From: Tabrizicola oligotrophica
GTDB lineage: Bacteria > Pseudomonadota > Alphaproteobacteria > Rhodobacterales > Rhodobacteraceae
DNA: 64,000 nucleotides
Assembly (NCBI RefSeq): GCF_011008935.1
Contig: NZ_JAAIVJ010000006.1
Location: forward strand, 124,001 to 188,000
Direction of reading: 5' to 3'
Part shown: positions 1 to 9,201 of the stretch, piece by piece
Position numbering within the stretch: position 1 is the stretch's first letter
Layout of the letters: the number at the start of each line of letters is the position of its first letter
Notes under the pieces: generated by a model
What the model saw: only the letters and a program-made list of their open reading frames with translations
The model's database searches: none
Told to the model about the DNA's origin: nothing
Position numbers and translations under genes: made by a program

Positions 1-102
1 ACTATTCCCAGAATCAATACAATCCTAGGCAGAGTTCCGGGCCGTGGGCAGGATGCCTTTGGCAGGATCAGTGGTTCAAGCAATGTGCTGACGGGGGGCC
101 TC

Positions 103-297
103 ATGCGCCATGACTGGATTTTCGACGTGCTGCGCGATCTCAAGGCCTATGCGCTGTCCAACGGCTTGCCGGCTCTGGCGGTGAAGGCGGACGAGGCGCT
201 GCGGGTCGCCCGGGCCGAGATGGCCGTGCGGCCTGCGACCGAAGCGGGCGCCGATCCGGATGGCACCGGCTCTGCGGTGCCGCGTCGTCCGCATTAG
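103..297 (+). CDS. small conserved hypothetical protein (64 aa)
   Basis: Short soluble protein beginning MRHDWIFDVL, with a predicted helical N-terminal half (RDLKAYALSNGLPAL, then KADEALRVARAEM) and a low-complexity Pro/Arg tail. An in-frame ATG at 85 exists. The ATG at 103 is preferred because a G-rich stretch (GGGGGG) precedes it and the recognisable protein begins there. I recall similar short proteins in Rhodobacteraceae, but no function is known to me. It lies 41 bp upstream of the helicase gene on the same strand, so the two may be co-transcribed. Confidence 0.6.
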   Translation: MRHDWIFDVLRDLKAYALSNGLPALAVKADEALRVARAEMAVRPATEAGADPDGTGSAVPRRPH

Positions 298-314
298 CGG
301 CACTGGCCCTTTCC

Positions 315-338
315 GGGCCGACCGCCTATGGTCGGCCC
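315..338 (+). other. 9-bp hairpin abutting the helicase start codon
   Basis: GGGCCGACC (315-323) and GGTCGGCCC (330-338) form a perfect 9-bp stem with a 6-nt loop. The right arm ends immediately before the ATG at 339, where a Shine-Dalgarno sequence would be expected and none is visible. It may be a terminator for the small upstream gene or a structure limiting helicase translation. There is no T-tract. Confidence 0.45.
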
Positions 339-1862
339 ATGCTGCCGACCCTTACCTTTTCCGACGATCAGGCCGAAGCCTATGACCGCGTGGCGGCCAG
401 CCTTCTGTCCATGGGCATTGACCTTGCCGAAGGAACGCTGACGCCCCGGGCCGAGGGCAAGGCCTCGGTTCTTGCCGTGATCGGCAAGGCTGGGTCGGGC
501 AAGACCATGCTTTTGGCCAATCTCTACAAGGCGATGCAGGGGGCGGGTGTCGACATCGTCTCGGGCGATTACGAAGGCCGCCGCCGCAAGGACCGCCGGA
601 CGCTGGCGATTCTGGCCCCTACCAACAAGGCTGCCTCGGTCTTGCGCCTGAGCGGCGTGCCGGCGACTACCATCCATCGCATCCTCTACACCCCGGTCTA
701 TGACCCGCAATACGAAAAGATCGCCGAATGGCTGACCGGGCAAGGTACCCGCCCGGTGGTCGAAGGCTTGACCGAACTGGCGCTCGACCGGGCCAAGGCG
801 TTTTACGACCAGGTGGCCTCGATCCCCGGCGCGCTGGCGGCGGCGGGTCTGCGCGGCAGCGATTTCATCAAGGGCTGGAAACGGCGCGAAGAACCACTGG
901 ACGTGGGTTTCGTCGACGAAAGCTCGATGCTGGACGAGCGCCAGCTTGGCGACCTGCGCGAGATCTTCCCGGCGCTGGTGCTGTTCGGCGATCCGGCGCA
1001 GCTGGCCCCCGTGGGCCAAAGCGGCGAGATGGTGTTCGACAATCTGGCCGAGCCGCTGAAGCTGACCCTGCACCGCATCCACCGACAAACGCAGGACAAT
1101 CCGATCCTCGATCTGGCGCATGCCCTGGCCGATGAGCGCGTCGGCTTTGACGATTTCGAACGGCTGGTCCAGGAAACCGCCCGGCGCGACGACCGGGTGG
1201 TCTGGGCCGAGCGGGTGGACGCCGACCTGATGGCGCGCAGCCCGGTGCTGGTGTGGCGCAACGCCACCCGCATCCGGCTCATCACCGCCTTCCGCGCCGC
1301 CCATGGCGCGCCCGAGGATGACCTGCTGCCCGGCGAACCGCTGATCTGCGACGGCATCGAACTGCCGCTGAAGCACCGCAAGAAACGCATCGACCTCGAG
1401 GCGCGCGGCCTCATCAAGGGCGCGCAGGTGATCTACCTTGGCCCCGGCAACCGCCCCGGCTTTGCCAAGCTTCATGTCATCGGCGCCGAGGAGCCGCAGC
1501 TCTCCGCCGCCTCGATCATCAAGATCGAAAAGCCCGACGAGGAAGAACCCTTCATCCCGCACGCCGCCACCATGGGCGCGGCCTTCCTGCACGGCGCGGC
1601 GGTGACAATCCACAAGGCGCAGGGTAGCCAGTGGGAGACCGTGCAGGTCTTCGCCCCCGACCTTTACGCCGCCGCCGCCGCGGGCCGGACCGAAGCCGGC
1701 GTGCCGCTCTGGAAGCGCCTCGCCTATGTCGCCATCACCCGCGCCGAAAAGCGCCTGCTGTGGGTGGTGCGCAACCGGCTTGGCCGCCCGACCTATCCCC
1801 TCACCGTGGCCGACCTCAAGCCTGCTGCTGCGCCTTTGGAGCTGCGATCCAACGACGACTAG
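339..1862 (+). CDS. RecD-like ATP-dependent DNA helicase (UvrD/RecD2 superfamily 1)
   Basis: Superfamily 1 helicase of 507 aa, related to RecD2/exodeoxyribonuclease V alpha. Visible motifs in order are Walker A GKAGSGKT (about residues 49-56), Walker B FVDESSML (about 191-198), a motif III-like GDPAQLAPVG (about 220), and the C-terminal UvrD_C_2 signatures TIHKAQGSQWE (about 422-432) and YVAITRAEKRLLW (about 463-475). It presumably unwinds DNA in repair or recombination. It is much shorter than full RecD2 and lacks the N-terminal helix-hairpin-helix region. The start is fixed by family-like FSDDQAEAYD a few residues in. The family is clear; the exact role is not. Confidence 0.85.
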   Translation: MLPTLTFSDDQAEAYDRVAASLLSMGIDLAEGTLTPRAEGKASVLAVIGKAGSGKTMLLANLYKAMQGAGVDIVSGDYEGRRRKDRRTLAILAPTNKAASVLRLSGVPATTIHRILYTPVYDPQYEKIAEWLTGQGTRPVVEGLTELALDRAKAFYDQVASIPGALAAAGLRGSDFIKGWKRREEPLDVGFVDESSMLDERQLGDLREIFPALVLFGDPAQLAPVGQSGEMVFDNLAEPLKLTLHRIHRQTQDNPILDLAHALADERVGFDDFERLVQETARRDDRVVWAERVDADLMARSPVLVWRNATRIRLITAFRAAHGAPEDDLLPGEPLICDGIELPLKHRKKRIDLEARGLIKGAQVIYLGPGNRPGFAKLHVIGAEEPQLSAASIIKIEKPDEEEPFIPHAATMGAAFLHGAAVTIHKAQGSQWETVQVFAPDLYAAAAAGRTEAGVPLWKRLAYVAITRAEKRLLWVVRNRLGRPTYPLTVADLKPAAAPLELRSNDD

Positions 1863-1935
1863 GCTTTTCCTGCCGCGCCAAAGCCGCTAGCCTAGGCCAA
1901 ACACTTTCATACTGGCTCAAATATCCCGCGGGGGT

Positions 1936-1956
1936 CCGGGGGTGTGAAACCCCCGG
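1936..1956 (+). terminator. hairpin after the helicase gene
   Basis: CCGGGGGT (1936-1943) pairs perfectly with ACCCCCGG (1949-1956) across a 5-nt loop. It lies between the helicase stop and the next start. No T-run follows, so it may be only a processing or attenuating structure. Confidence 0.35.
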
Positions 1957-1979
1957 GGGCCAGCCACAGGAGCCTGCCC

Positions 1980-2216
1980 ATGAAATGCGTCTTCGTCCAG
2001 TTCCGCTGCACCCCCGGCAAGACCTATGAGGTTGCCGACGCGATCTATGACCGCGAAGTGGTGAGCGAGCTTTACTCGACCTCGGGCGAATATGACCTGA
2101 TCGCCAAGGTCTATATCCCGGACGAAGAGGATGTCGGCCATTACCTGTCGGGCCGGCTGTTTGACATTCCGGGCATCGTGAAAACCCTGACCACGATGAC
2201 CTTCAAGGCGTTCTGA
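1980..2216 (+). CDS. Lrp/AsnC ligand-binding (RAM) domain protein
   Basis: A 78-aa protein consisting only of the C-terminal ligand-binding domain of Lrp/AsnC regulators (MKCVFVQFRCTPGKTYEVAD at the start, then EYDLIAKV and the terminal TLTTMTFKAF). The DNA-binding HTH half is absent. Such stand-alone RAM domains form oligomeric beta-alpha-beta assemblies that bind amino acids or partner with full-length Lrp proteins; any specific ligand here is unknown. The start is set by CAGGAG about 6 nt upstream of the ATG at 1980. It is convergent with trpF, with a shared strong hairpin between the genes. Confidence 0.85.
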   Translation: MKCVFVQFRCTPGKTYEVADAIYDREVVSELYSTSGEYDLIAKVYIPDEEDVGHYLSGRLFDIPGIVKTLTTMTFKAF

Positions 2217-2222
2217 CCCGAT

Positions 2223-2245
2223 GGGGTGGGGTCTCACCCCACCCC
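2223..2245. terminator. bidirectional hairpin between the Lrp-domain gene and trpF
   Basis: GGGGTGGGGT (2223-2232) and ACCCCACCCC (2236-2245) form a perfect 10-bp stem with a 3-nt loop between two convergent genes. It is probably a shared terminator, although there is no T-tract on either side. Confidence 0.5.
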
Positions 2246-2250
2246 CCGCC

Positions 2251-2913
2251 TCACCGCAGGATCGGCGGGCCGTCCATCATCGCGGCCTTCACGAAGGCGG
2301 CAATCCGGCCTGCATCCTTTACCCCGGGCGCGCTTTCGACGCCCGAGGATACATCCACCTGCCGCGCGTTGGTCAGCCGGATCGCCTCGGCCACGTTTTC
2401 GGGCGTCAGCCCGCCGGCCAGCATCCACGGCCGCAGCCAGCGGCGCTGCGCCACCAGCCGCCAGTCGAAGGACAACCCGTTGCCGCCCGGCAGCGCGGCG
2501 TTTTTCGGCGGTTTGGCGTCGACCAGAATCTGGTCGGCCACCAGCGAATAGTCGAACACCGCCGCCAGATCGCCCTCGTCGGCCACGCCCACCGCCTTCA
2601 TCACCGGCAGGCCATAGCGGGCGCGCACTTCGGCCACGCGGTCGGGGGACTCATGGCCATGCAGTTGCAGCATGTCCAGCGGCATCGCCTCGGTGATCGC
2701 ATCCAGCGTCGCGTCATCGGCATTGACCGTCAGCGCCACCTTGGCCAGCCCGACCGGCGCGACCAAGGCCAGACGCCGCGCTTGTTCAATGCTCAGGTGA
2801 CGCGGGCTTTTGGCAAAGAACACCAGCCCCATATAGGCCGCGCCGGTGGCCGCAACGGCGGCGACATCGGCTTCGGTCTTCAGGCCGCAGATCTTGACGC
2901 GGATATCGGGCAT
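2251..2913 (-). CDS. trpF: phosphoribosylanthranilate isomerase TrpF
   Basis: Catalyses the Amadori rearrangement of N-(5-phosphoribosyl)anthranilate to CdRP, the third step of tryptophan biosynthesis, in the cytosol. The 220-aa length and single TIM-barrel architecture fit monofunctional TrpF. Visible are the N-terminal VKICGLK with the catalytic Cys, LQLHGHE, the general-acid Asp in ILVDAKPP, and the phosphate-binding VDVSSGVE near the C-terminus. The ATG at 2913 is chosen over one 12 codons upstream because [10 protein letters not shown] matches the family start. It lies 1 bp downstream of lapA, so it is almost certainly co-transcribed. trpB is not next to it but about 29 kb away in this window. 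Confidence 0.95.
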   Translation of the reverse strand: MPDIRVKICGLKTEADVAAVAATGAAYMGLVFFAKSPRHLSIEQARRLALVAPVGLAKVALTVNADDATLDAITEAMPLDMLQLHGHESPDRVAEVRARYGLPVMKAVGVADEGDLAAVFDYSLVADQILVDAKPPKNAALPGGNGLSFDWRLVAQRRWLRPWMLAGGLTPENVAEAIRLTNARQVDVSSGVESAPGVKDAGRIAAFVKAAMMDGPPILR

Positions 2914-2914
2914 C

Positions 2915-3271
2915 TCACGCCTTCGGTTTTTCAAGGATTGCCAGAACATCGTCCTTCGGCACCGAAACGCTGTCCTTCATCACCGCGAGTTCCCGCTCCA
3001 GCCGCGTCACCTCGCGGCTTTGCCGGCTGGCGGCGCTGCGGTGCTTGCGTTCGCGCAACCATTCCCAGACGAAACCGATCAACAGACCGGCGATCATGCC
3101 GCCGAAGATCACCAGAAACAGCGGCAATTCCAATTGCCAGGCAAGCCCGGTGAAGGCCGCGATGTCATCGGGCAGGGCCTTGATCTGCACAGGCGCGCGG
3201 TTCGCCATCGCCACCGTCAGCAATGACAGGGCAAGAACCGCAAGAAACAGGTAACGCAGATAGCGGATCAT
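2915..3271 (-). CDS. LapA-family (DUF1049) inner-membrane protein
   Basis: A 118-aa membrane protein with an N-terminal hydrophobic segment (about residues 5-22), a second one (about 48-70), and a charged, probably coiled-coil cytoplasmic tail rich in Arg/Glu ([17 protein letters not shown]). This matches the DUF1049 layout; in E. coli LapA works with LapB in regulating lipopolysaccharide synthesis. The placement immediately after ihfB and rpsA is the conserved proteobacterial neighbourhood and supports the call. No lapB follows here; trpF does. Confidence 0.85.
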   Translation of the reverse strand: MIRYLRYLFLAVLALSLLTVAMANRAPVQIKALPDDIAAFTGLAWQLELPLFLVIFGGMIAGLLIGFVWEWLRERKHRSAASRQSREVTRLERELAVMKDSVSVPKDDVLAILEKPKA

Positions 3272-3334
3272 CCCGGCCCCCAGGCATTGCTTTGCCCCAA
3301 TATCGGGCGCGCGGCGGGCAGAGGCAAGTGCGGC

Positions 3335-3616
3335 TTATTTGCCGTTCAGCCGGTCGCGCAGCAGTTTGCCGGTCTTGAAGAAGGGCACCTTCTTGTCATC
3401 GACCTTGACCGCCTCGCCGGTGCGCGGGTTACGCCCGATCCGGGCATCGCGCGCCTTGACCGAGAAAGCGCCAAAGCCGCGCAGTTCCACCCGGTCGCCC
3501 TTGGCCAAAGCCTCGATGATCTCTTCAAAGACCGTGTTGACGATCCGCTCGACATGGCGCTGCGTCAAATGCGGGTTTTCGTCTGCAATCTTCTGGATCA
3601 GTTCCGAGCGGATCAT
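3335..3616 (-). CDS. ihfB: integration host factor subunit beta
   Basis: DNA-bending HU/IHF family protein of 93 aa that pairs with IhfA to bend DNA sequence-specifically. Seen are [17 protein letters not shown] at the start, the beta-arm region with RNPRTGE and the tail [16 protein letters not shown]. Two in-frame ATGs exist, at 3625 and 3616. The second is preferred because AGGGGG lies about 9 nt upstream of it, while that same run directly abuts the first ATG. It is downstream of rpsA and upstream of lapA as in many proteobacteria, separated from rpsA by about 200 bp containing a terminator-like hairpin. Confidence 0.95.
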   Translation of the reverse strand: MIRSELIQKIADENPHLTQRHVERIVNTVFEEIIEALAKGDRVELRGFGAFSVKARDARIGRNPRTGEAVKVDDKKVPFFKTGKLLRDRLNGK

Positions 3617-3757
3617 CCGTATCATCCCCCTGCGTGGTCGGATGAGCCCTGTTTTCGGACCCTTGAAGCCGCCACCTGTTGTTTTTCAACAAGACTATAG
3701 GCAAAATTTTTCCGCCCGCACAAACGTTTTCGCTGCAACGACTGCCGGAATGACAAA

Positions 3758-3783
3758 GAGGCCCCGTCTTGCAACGGGGCCTC
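3758..3783 (-). terminator. terminator downstream of rpsA
   Basis: GAGGCCCCGT and ACGGGGCCTC form a perfect 10-bp stem with a 6-nt loop. Read on the minus strand after the rpsA stop, it is followed by TTTGTC, a short U-rich tail. It probably terminates or attenuates transcription between rpsA and ihfB. Confidence 0.7.
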
Positions 3784-3815
3784 CTGTCATTGTTTCCGAT
3801 ACAAAGCGTATCAGA

Positions 3816-5498
3816 TCACTTGTTGCCGCCCTTGAGGGCTGCGCCAAGGATGTCGCCCAGCGAGGCGCCCGAATCGGACGAGCCATACTGTTCCACGGCT
3901 TCCTTCTCTTCGGCGATCTCGCGCGCCTTGATCGACAGGCCCAGCTTGCGGGTCTTCGGGTCGATGTTGGTGACGCGCACGTCGAGCTTGTCGCCGACGT
4001 TGAAGCGCTCGGGGCGCTGGTCGGCGCGGTCGCGCGACAGGTCCGAACGGCGGATGAACGACTTGGCGCCGTTGTATTCCACCTCGATGCCGCCGTCTTC
4101 GATGGCAGTGACGGCGACGGTGATGATGCCGCCGCGCTTCACGCCGTCAACGGCGTCGGTGAAGGTGTCGTCGCCAAGCGCCTTGATCGAGAGCGAGATG
4201 CGCTCTTTCTCGACGTCAACCTCGGTGACGGCGGCCTTGACCACGTCGCCCTTGCGATAGGACTGGATGGCTTCTTCGCCACGCTGGTCCCACGACAGGT
4301 CGGACAGGTGAACCATGCCGTCGATGTCGTTGTCGAGGCCGACGAACAGACCGAATTCGGTGATGTTCTTGACTTCGCCTTCGATGGCCGAGCCAACCGG
4401 GTGGGTTTCGGCAAAGACTTCCCACGGGTTGCGCTGGGTCTGCTTGAGGCCGAGCGACACGCGGCGCTTGGCGCTGTCGATTTCCAGCACCATGACTTCG
4501 ACTTCCTGCGAGGTCGAGACGATCTTGCCGGGGTGGACGTTCTTCTTGGTCCAGGACATTTCCGAGACGTGAACCAGACCCTCGACACCGGCTTCCAGCT
4601 CCACGAAGGCGCCGTAATCGGTGATGTTGGTGACGCGGCCCTTGTGGACGGTGCCAAGCGCGTAAAGCTTTTCAACCGCATCCCACGGATCCGACTGCAG
4701 CTGCTTCATGCCGAGGCTGATGCGGTGGGTTTCCTTGTTGATCTTGATGACCTGGACCTTGATGGTCTCGCCGATCGTCAGGATCTCGGACGGGTGGTTG
4801 ACGCGGCGCCATGCCATGTCGGTGACGTGCAGCAGGCCGTCCACGCCGCCGAGGTCAACGAAGGCACCGTATTCGGTGATGTTCTTGACCACGCCGTCGA
4901 CGATCTGACCTTCGGTCAGGTTGCCGATGACTTCGGCGCGCTGTTCGGCACGCGATTCTTCCAGGATCGCACGGCGCGAGACAACGATGTTGCCACGACG
5001 ACGGTCCATTTTCAGGATCTGGAACGGCTGCTTCATGCCCATCAGCGGGCCGGCATCACGCACCGGACGGACGTCAACCTGCGAGCCCGGCAGGAACGCA
5101 ACAGCGCCGCCCAGATCGACAGTGAAGCCACCCTTGACGCGGCCGAAGATCGCGCCGTCGACGCGGGTTTCGGAAGCGTAGGCTTTTTCCAGACGGTCCC
5201 AGGCTTCTTCGCGGCGAGCTTTCTCGCGGCTGATCTGGGCTTCGCCGCGGGCATTTTCCACGCGGTCAAGGTAGACCTCGACTTCGTCGCCCACGTTGAT
5301 CGACGGGGCTTCGCCGGGGTTTGCGAATTCTTTCAGATCGATCCGGCCTTCCATCTTGTAGCCGACGTCGATGATGGCCTGGCCCGCTTCGATCGCGATG
5401 ACCTTGCCTTTGACAACCGTGCCCTCTTCGGGGGTGTCAATCTCGAAGCTTTCCTTCAGAAGGGCTTCGAATTCGTCCATGGATGCTTTAGCGCACAT
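3816..5498 (-). CDS. rpsA: 30S ribosomal protein S1
   Basis: RNA-binding protein of 560 aa that docks mRNA on the small ribosomal subunit. It contains six S1/OB repeats, recognisable from recurring segments such as ITEYGAFVDLGGVDGLLHVT, ITDYGAFVELEAGVEGLVH and ITEFGLFVGLDNDIDGMVHL, each followed by a VKV...K...ISLGMKQ-type strand. The length matches alphaproteobacterial S1. The start MCAKASMDEFE has AAAGGA about 10 nt upstream. It follows cmk, the conserved order, with a 173-bp gap that could hold its own promoter. Confidence 0.98.
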   Translation of the reverse strand: MCAKASMDEFEALLKESFEIDTPEEGTVVKGKVIAIEAGQAIIDVGYKMEGRIDLKEFANPGEAPSINVGDEVEVYLDRVENARGEAQISREKARREEAWDRLEKAYASETRVDGAIFGRVKGGFTVDLGGAVAFLPGSQVDVRPVRDAGPLMGMKQPFQILKMDRRRGNIVVSRRAILEESRAEQRAEVIGNLTEGQIVDGVVKNITEYGAFVDLGGVDGLLHVTDMAWRRVNHPSEILTIGETIKVQVIKINKETHRISLGMKQLQSDPWDAVEKLYALGTVHKGRVTNITDYGAFVELEAGVEGLVHVSEMSWTKKNVHPGKIVSTSQEVEVMVLEIDSAKRRVSLGLKQTQRNPWEVFAETHPVGSAIEGEVKNITEFGLFVGLDNDIDGMVHLSDLSWDQRGEEAIQSYRKGDVVKAAVTEVDVEKERISLSIKALGDDTFTDAVDGVKRGGIITVAVTAIEDGGIEVEYNGAKSFIRRSDLSRDRADQRPERFNVGDKLDVRVTNIDPKTRKLGLSIKAREIAEEKEAVEQYGSSDSGASLGDILGAALKGGNK

Positions 5499-5671
5499 TC
5501 AGTTCAGTTCCTTTTCTTTCGTTTTCACAGGCCATGCGGTTGGCTCCGCCGGTCTTGCTGCTCAAATGACAAAGGGGCCACGGCAGCGCCGGACCCTTTC
5601 CGGGGCCGCGTATAGGCGCGAATCCCCTGCGGGGCAAGGGTGAAACGGCGGCGGCACCGGCGGCGAAATGC

Positions 5672-6256
5672 CTAGGCCAGACGTGCGCGCACCACCTCGA
5701 TGGCCCGCGCCACGGCCTCCTCGATGGAAAGCTCGCTGGTGTCGATCTCCACTGCATCCGCTGCCGGGCGCAGGGGCGCGTCGGCCCGACCCATGTCGCG
5801 GGCGTCGCGGTCTTTCACCTGCGCCAGAACCTCGGCCGCGTCGCCGCCCAGTTCCAGCCAGCGGCGGTGCGCCCGCACCTCGGGGCTGGCGGTGACGTAA
5901 AGTTTCACCTCGGCCTCGGGGCAGATCACTGTGCCGATGTCGCGGCCATCCAGCACTGCGCCGCCCTCGGCCCTGGCGAAGCGGCGCTGGAAGTCGAACA
6001 GGGCGGCCCGCACTTCGGGGATCACCGCGACACGGCTGGCGGCCTGCCCGGCCTCGAGCGTGCGCAGGTCGTCGCGCGCCAGATCCTCGGGGGTCAGGGT
6101 TTGCGCGGCGGCAACCGGATCGCCGCCCTTCACCCCCACGGCCCGGTAAAGCGCCCCGGTATCAAGATGGGCAAAGCCGAAATGCGCGGCCACAGCCCGG
6201 CTGATTGTGCCCTTGCCCGCCGCTGCCGGGCCGTCGATCGCCACCGTGAAGATCAT
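5672..6256 (-). CDS. cmk: (d)CMP kinase
   Basis: Phosphorylates CMP and dCMP to the diphosphates using ATP, a step of pyrimidine salvage and RNA turnover. The 194-aa protein carries the P-loop [10 protein letters not shown] at residues 8-17, the substrate-binding [12 protein letters not shown] and GRDIGTVI, and the lid-region RDARDMGR. It is shorter than the E. coli enzyme (about 227 aa) but within the alphaproteobacterial range. It sits 36 bp downstream of aroA and upstream of rpsA on the same strand, as in many proteobacteria. Confidence 0.96.
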   Translation of the reverse strand: MIFTVAIDGPAAAGKGTISRAVAAHFGFAHLDTGALYRAVGVKGGDPVAAAQTLTPEDLARDDLRTLEAGQAASRVAVIPEVRAALFDFQRRFARAEGGAVLDGRDIGTVICPEAEVKLYVTASPEVRAHRRWLELGGDAAEVLAQVKDRDARDMGRADAPLRPAADAVEIDTSELSIEEAVARAIEVVRARLA

Positions 6257-6292
6257 TGCCGCCTCCTCGCGCGCCGTTGGCTTCTCGTCGGA

Positions 6293-7639
6293 TCACCCGC
6301 GCCGGATCTCGGCGCCGAGGCCGTTCATCAGGCTCTCGAAGATCGGGAAAGAGGTGACAATCGGCGAGGCGTCATCTACGGAGACCGGCTTTTGCGCCGC
6401 CATGCCGGCGACGAGGAAGGACATGGCGATGCGGTGGTCAAGATGGGTGGCGCAGGTCGCCCCCCCCGGCATGCCGCCGGCGCCCATGCCATGAACGATG
6501 AGCGTGTCCTCGTCCTCCTCGATCTTCACCCCGTTGGCCTCCAGCCCGCGGGCCATGGCGTCGATGCGGTCGCTTTCCTTGACCCGCAACTCCTTGACCC
6601 CGCGCATCACCGTCCTGCCGCTGGCGAAGGCCGCCACGACCGACAGGATCGGGTACTCGTCGATCATCGAGGGCGCGCGCTCGGGCGGCACCTCGATGCC
6701 CTTCATGTCGGCGCTGAAGCGCACGCGCAGATCGGCGACCGGCTCGCCGCCCTCCTCGCGCGGGTTCTGGAACTCGATCTCGGCCCCCATTTCAACGAGG
6801 GTCAGATACAGCCCGTTGCGGGTAAGGTTCTGGGAAACGCCGGGCACGAAGATGTCCGAGCCTTCCACGATCAGCGCGGCACAGACCGGAAAGGCCGCCG
6901 AGGACGGGTCGCGCGGCACGGCGACCGTCTGCGGCCGCAGCTCGGGCCGGCCGGTCAGGGTGATGACATTGCCCTCGGGCGTCTTTTCGACCGTCAGCTC
7001 GGCGCCGAAGCCCAGAAGCATGCGCTCGGAATGGTCGCGGGTGGGTTCCTTCTCGATCACCACAGTCTGGCCGGGGGCATTCAACCCCGCCAGCAGCACC
7101 GCCGATTTCACCTGCGCCGAGGCCACAGGCAGGGCATAGCGCACCGGCACCGGATTGGCCGCGCCCACCACGGTCATCGGCAGACGCCCGCCCTTGCGGC
7201 CATAGGCTTGCGTTCCGAACAGCGACAAGGGATCGGTCACGCGGCCCATCGGGCGCTTGCGCAACGAGGCATCGCCGGTGAAGGTCGCGGTCATCGCCGT
7301 GGTGGCCATGCAGCCCATGATGAGCCGCACCCCGGTGCCCGAATTGCCGCAGTCGATCACGTCCGCCGGCTCCTGAAACCCGCCGACGCCGACGCCGTTC
7401 ACCGACCAAGCGCCCTCGCCGTGGCGCGTCACGGTCGCACCGAAGGCCCGCATCGCCGAGGCGGTGTCCAGCACGTCCTGCCCCTCCAGCAGCCCGGTGA
7501 TCCGCGTCTGGCCCACCGCCATCGCGCCGAAGATCAGCGAGCGGTGCGAGATCGACTTGTCGCCCGGCACCGAGGCCATGCCCTTCAAAGGCCCGCACTT
7601 GGCGGAAGTCATCGGTTGTGCGTCACCATGGCCGGACAT
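6293..7639 (-). CDS. aroA: 3-phosphoshikimate 1-carboxyvinyltransferase (EPSP synthase)
   Basis: Transfers enolpyruvyl from PEP to shikimate-3-phosphate, the sixth step of the shikimate pathway. It has 448 aa in two mirrored domains. Visible are [20 protein letters not shown] (PEP/S3P-binding Lys and Ser/His), [12 protein letters not shown], and the C-terminal [14 protein letters not shown]. The N-terminus [14 protein letters not shown] is a poorly conserved extension, so the ATG at 7612 is an alternative start. It appears to be the first gene of the aroA-cmk-rpsA-ihfB-lapA-trpF run. Confidence 0.96.
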   Translation of the reverse strand: MSGHGDAQPMTSAKCGPLKGMASVPGDKSISHRSLIFGAMAVGQTRITGLLEGQDVLDTASAMRAFGATVTRHGEGAWSVNGVGVGGFQEPADVIDCGNSGTGVRLIMGCMATTAMTATFTGDASLRKRPMGRVTDPLSLFGTQAYGRKGGRLPMTVVGAANPVPVRYALPVASAQVKSAVLLAGLNAPGQTVVIEKEPTRDHSERMLLGFGAELTVEKTPEGNVITLTGRPELRPQTVAVPRDPSSAAFPVCAALIVEGSDIFVPGVSQNLTRNGLYLTLVEMGAEIEFQNPREEGGEPVADLRVRFSADMKGIEVPPERAPSMIDEYPILSVVAAFASGRTVMRGVKELRVKESDRIDAMARGLEANGVKIEEDEDTLIVHGMGAGGMPGGATCATHLDHRIAMSFLVAGMAAQKPVSVDDASPIVTSFPIFESLMNGLGAEIRRG

Positions 7640-7754
7640 GCCCTGTCTCCCTCATTCCCGTTGTCCGCCTGATAGCGCAAGCGGCGGGCGGGGTCCATTG
7701 CCTGAGGTGCCGGGCCTTTGGCAAATGTCGGACGCTCCGCGGGGGGTATTTTTG

Positions 7755-7780
7755 CCAAGATGAAAGGGCCTTTATCTTGG
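7755..7780. repeat. intergenic imperfect hairpin between trmB and aroA
   Basis: CCAAGATGAAAG and CTTTATCTTGG pair over 11 bp with one bulge and a 3-nt loop. It is preceded on the plus strand by GGGGGGTATTTTTG. The GG(G/A)TATTT...A(A/T)GAA core resembles the dispersed repeats at 33408 and 58138, so it may be a degenerate member. No T-run follows on the minus strand. Confidence 0.4.
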
Positions 7781-7812
7781 TGCCAATGTCCCCGCCGGAG
7801 GCTCCCGCAGGT

Positions 7813-8508
7813 TCAACCCGCGCGGCGCTGGAAGGTCAGGTAATGCGGCTGGCGGCCTTCGCGCAGGGCCTTTTGTTCGTAGCGGGTGGAGAGCCAGTCC
7901 TCCCAGGCCTCGCCCGGGCCGGTTTGCTGGACGAAGTCGAAGCCGGCCTGCGGAACTTCCTCGAGCGTCTGGCGGACGTAATCGGGAATGTCGGTGGCCA
8001 CCCGCAGCTCGGCGCCGGGGGCCATGCAGCGGGCCAGCGGGCGCAGGTAGTCCTGCGTCACGAAGCGGCGGCGGTGGTGGCGGGCCTTGGGCCAGGGGTC
8101 GGGGTAGTTCAGGAACACCTTCGACAGGCAGCCATCGGGCAGCACGTCGAACAGGTCGCGCACATCGCCGGGATGCAGGCTGAGGTTCGCAACCTTGGCC
8201 TGGCGGATCTTGCCCAGCAGCATGGCGATGCCGTTCACGAAGGGCTCGCAGCCGATGATCTCGACCTGCGGATAGGTGGCGGCCATATGGACCAGATGTT
8301 CACCGCCGCCAAAGCCGATCTCCAGCCAGAGCGGCTTGCCGTGGAAGCGGGCAAGGTCAAGGGGCGCGCGTACGGGATTGCTGTCCAGCGTCACGCCGGG
8401 CAGGCTGAGCCGGGCGAGGTCTTCGTCCAGGTAGGTTTTCTGCGACGCCCGCAGCGTCTTGCCATGGACCCGGCCATAGAAATTGCGCCGTTCGGCTGAG
8501 TTGTACAT
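7813..8508 (-). CDS. trmB: tRNA (guanine-N7-)-methyltransferase TrmB
   Basis: SAM-dependent enzyme that makes m7G46 in the tRNA variable loop. The 231-aa protein has the Rossmann motif I EIGFGGGEHLVHMA (about residue 62), the family signatures GCEPFVNGIA and LNYPDPWPKARHHRRRFV, and the C-terminal RYEQKAL. The N-terminus MYNSAERRNFYGRVHGK is family-like. It lies downstream of queF and metK on the same strand; metK followed by trmB is a common alphaproteobacterial arrangement. Confidence 0.96.
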   Translation of the reverse strand: MYNSAERRNFYGRVHGKTLRASQKTYLDEDLARLSLPGVTLDSNPVRAPLDLARFHGKPLWLEIGFGGGEHLVHMAATYPQVEIIGCEPFVNGIAMLLGKIRQAKVANLSLHPGDVRDLFDVLPDGCLSKVFLNYPDPWPKARHHRRRFVTQDYLRPLARCMAPGAELRVATDIPDYVRQTLEEVPQAGFDFVQQTGPGEAWEDWLSTRYEQKALREGRQPHYLTFQRRAG

Positions 8509-8572
8509 GACCAGGGCCCCGTGAGTGTTGCCGCGCCTCTAGCCTTGATCGGCGAGGCTCGCAAGGGCGGGT

Positions 8573-9037
8573 TCAGCCGCGGCCGCGATAGGGGGCGACG
8601 CCCTGATCGGGGATCCAGACGCCGTCGGGCGGAGTGCCGGTCTGCCAGAAGACGTCGATCGGGATGCCGCCGCGCGGATACCAATAGGCCCCGATGCGCA
8701 GCCAGACCGGATCGAGCAGGGCGACCAGTTTCTTGCCGATGTCGATGGAGCAATCCTCGTGGAAGGCGCCGTGGTTGCGGAAGCTGTGCAGGTAAAGCTT
8801 CAGCGATTTCGATTCCACCAGCCAGTCGCGCGGCACATAGTCGATGACGATATGGGCAAAGTCGGGCTGGCCGGTCATCGGGCAAAGCGAGGTGAACTCC
8901 GGCGCGGTGAAGCGCACGACATAGAGCGTGCCGGCATGGCCGGCCGGAACCCTTTCCAGAATGGCCTGATCGGGCGAGGCGGGCAGGTCGGCCTTCTGGC
9001 CCAGCTGGGTCAATCCGGAGACGTCGGTCGCAGTCAT
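8573..9037 (-). CDS. queF: NADPH-dependent 7-cyano-7-deazaguanine reductase QueF
   Basis: Reduces preQ0 to preQ1 in queuosine biosynthesis. At 154 aa it is the short, type I (GTP cyclohydrolase-like) form. The catalytic Cys is in [13 protein letters not shown], the QueF motif [16 protein letters not shown] follows, and HEDC holds the substrate-binding Glu. The ATG at 9037 is chosen because AAGGAG lies about 7 nt upstream and MTATDVSGL matches the family; upstream in-frame sequence is low-complexity. It is divergent from the GYD gene and upstream of trmB. Confidence 0.95.
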   Translation of the reverse strand: MTATDVSGLTQLGQKADLPASPDQAILERVPAGHAGTLYVVRFTAPEFTSLCPMTGQPDFAHIVIDYVPRDWLVESKSLKLYLHSFRNHGAFHEDCSIDIGKKLVALLDPVWLRIGAYWYPRGGIPIDVFWQTGTPPDGVWIPDQGVAPYRGRG

Positions 9038-9201
9038 GGCATGGCTCCTTGCGAAGATATGCCCCCTACTGCGCAATTGCGCCCCGGTCAATCGGCCCGA
9101 CCGCCGGCGACGCGCAATACTTCGGGAGCGGCCCGTGCTATCCTGCGCGGCGGCGCCGGACTTGTGGCAGCGGGCCGCAGGCGGTGTCGGGGAGGAATAT
9201 G

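Noticed and set aside
3339-5615. Long plus-strand open frame opposite rpsA
   Set aside because: It is the reverse complement of the rpsA reading frame, with no family-like sequence; rpsA itself is unambiguous.
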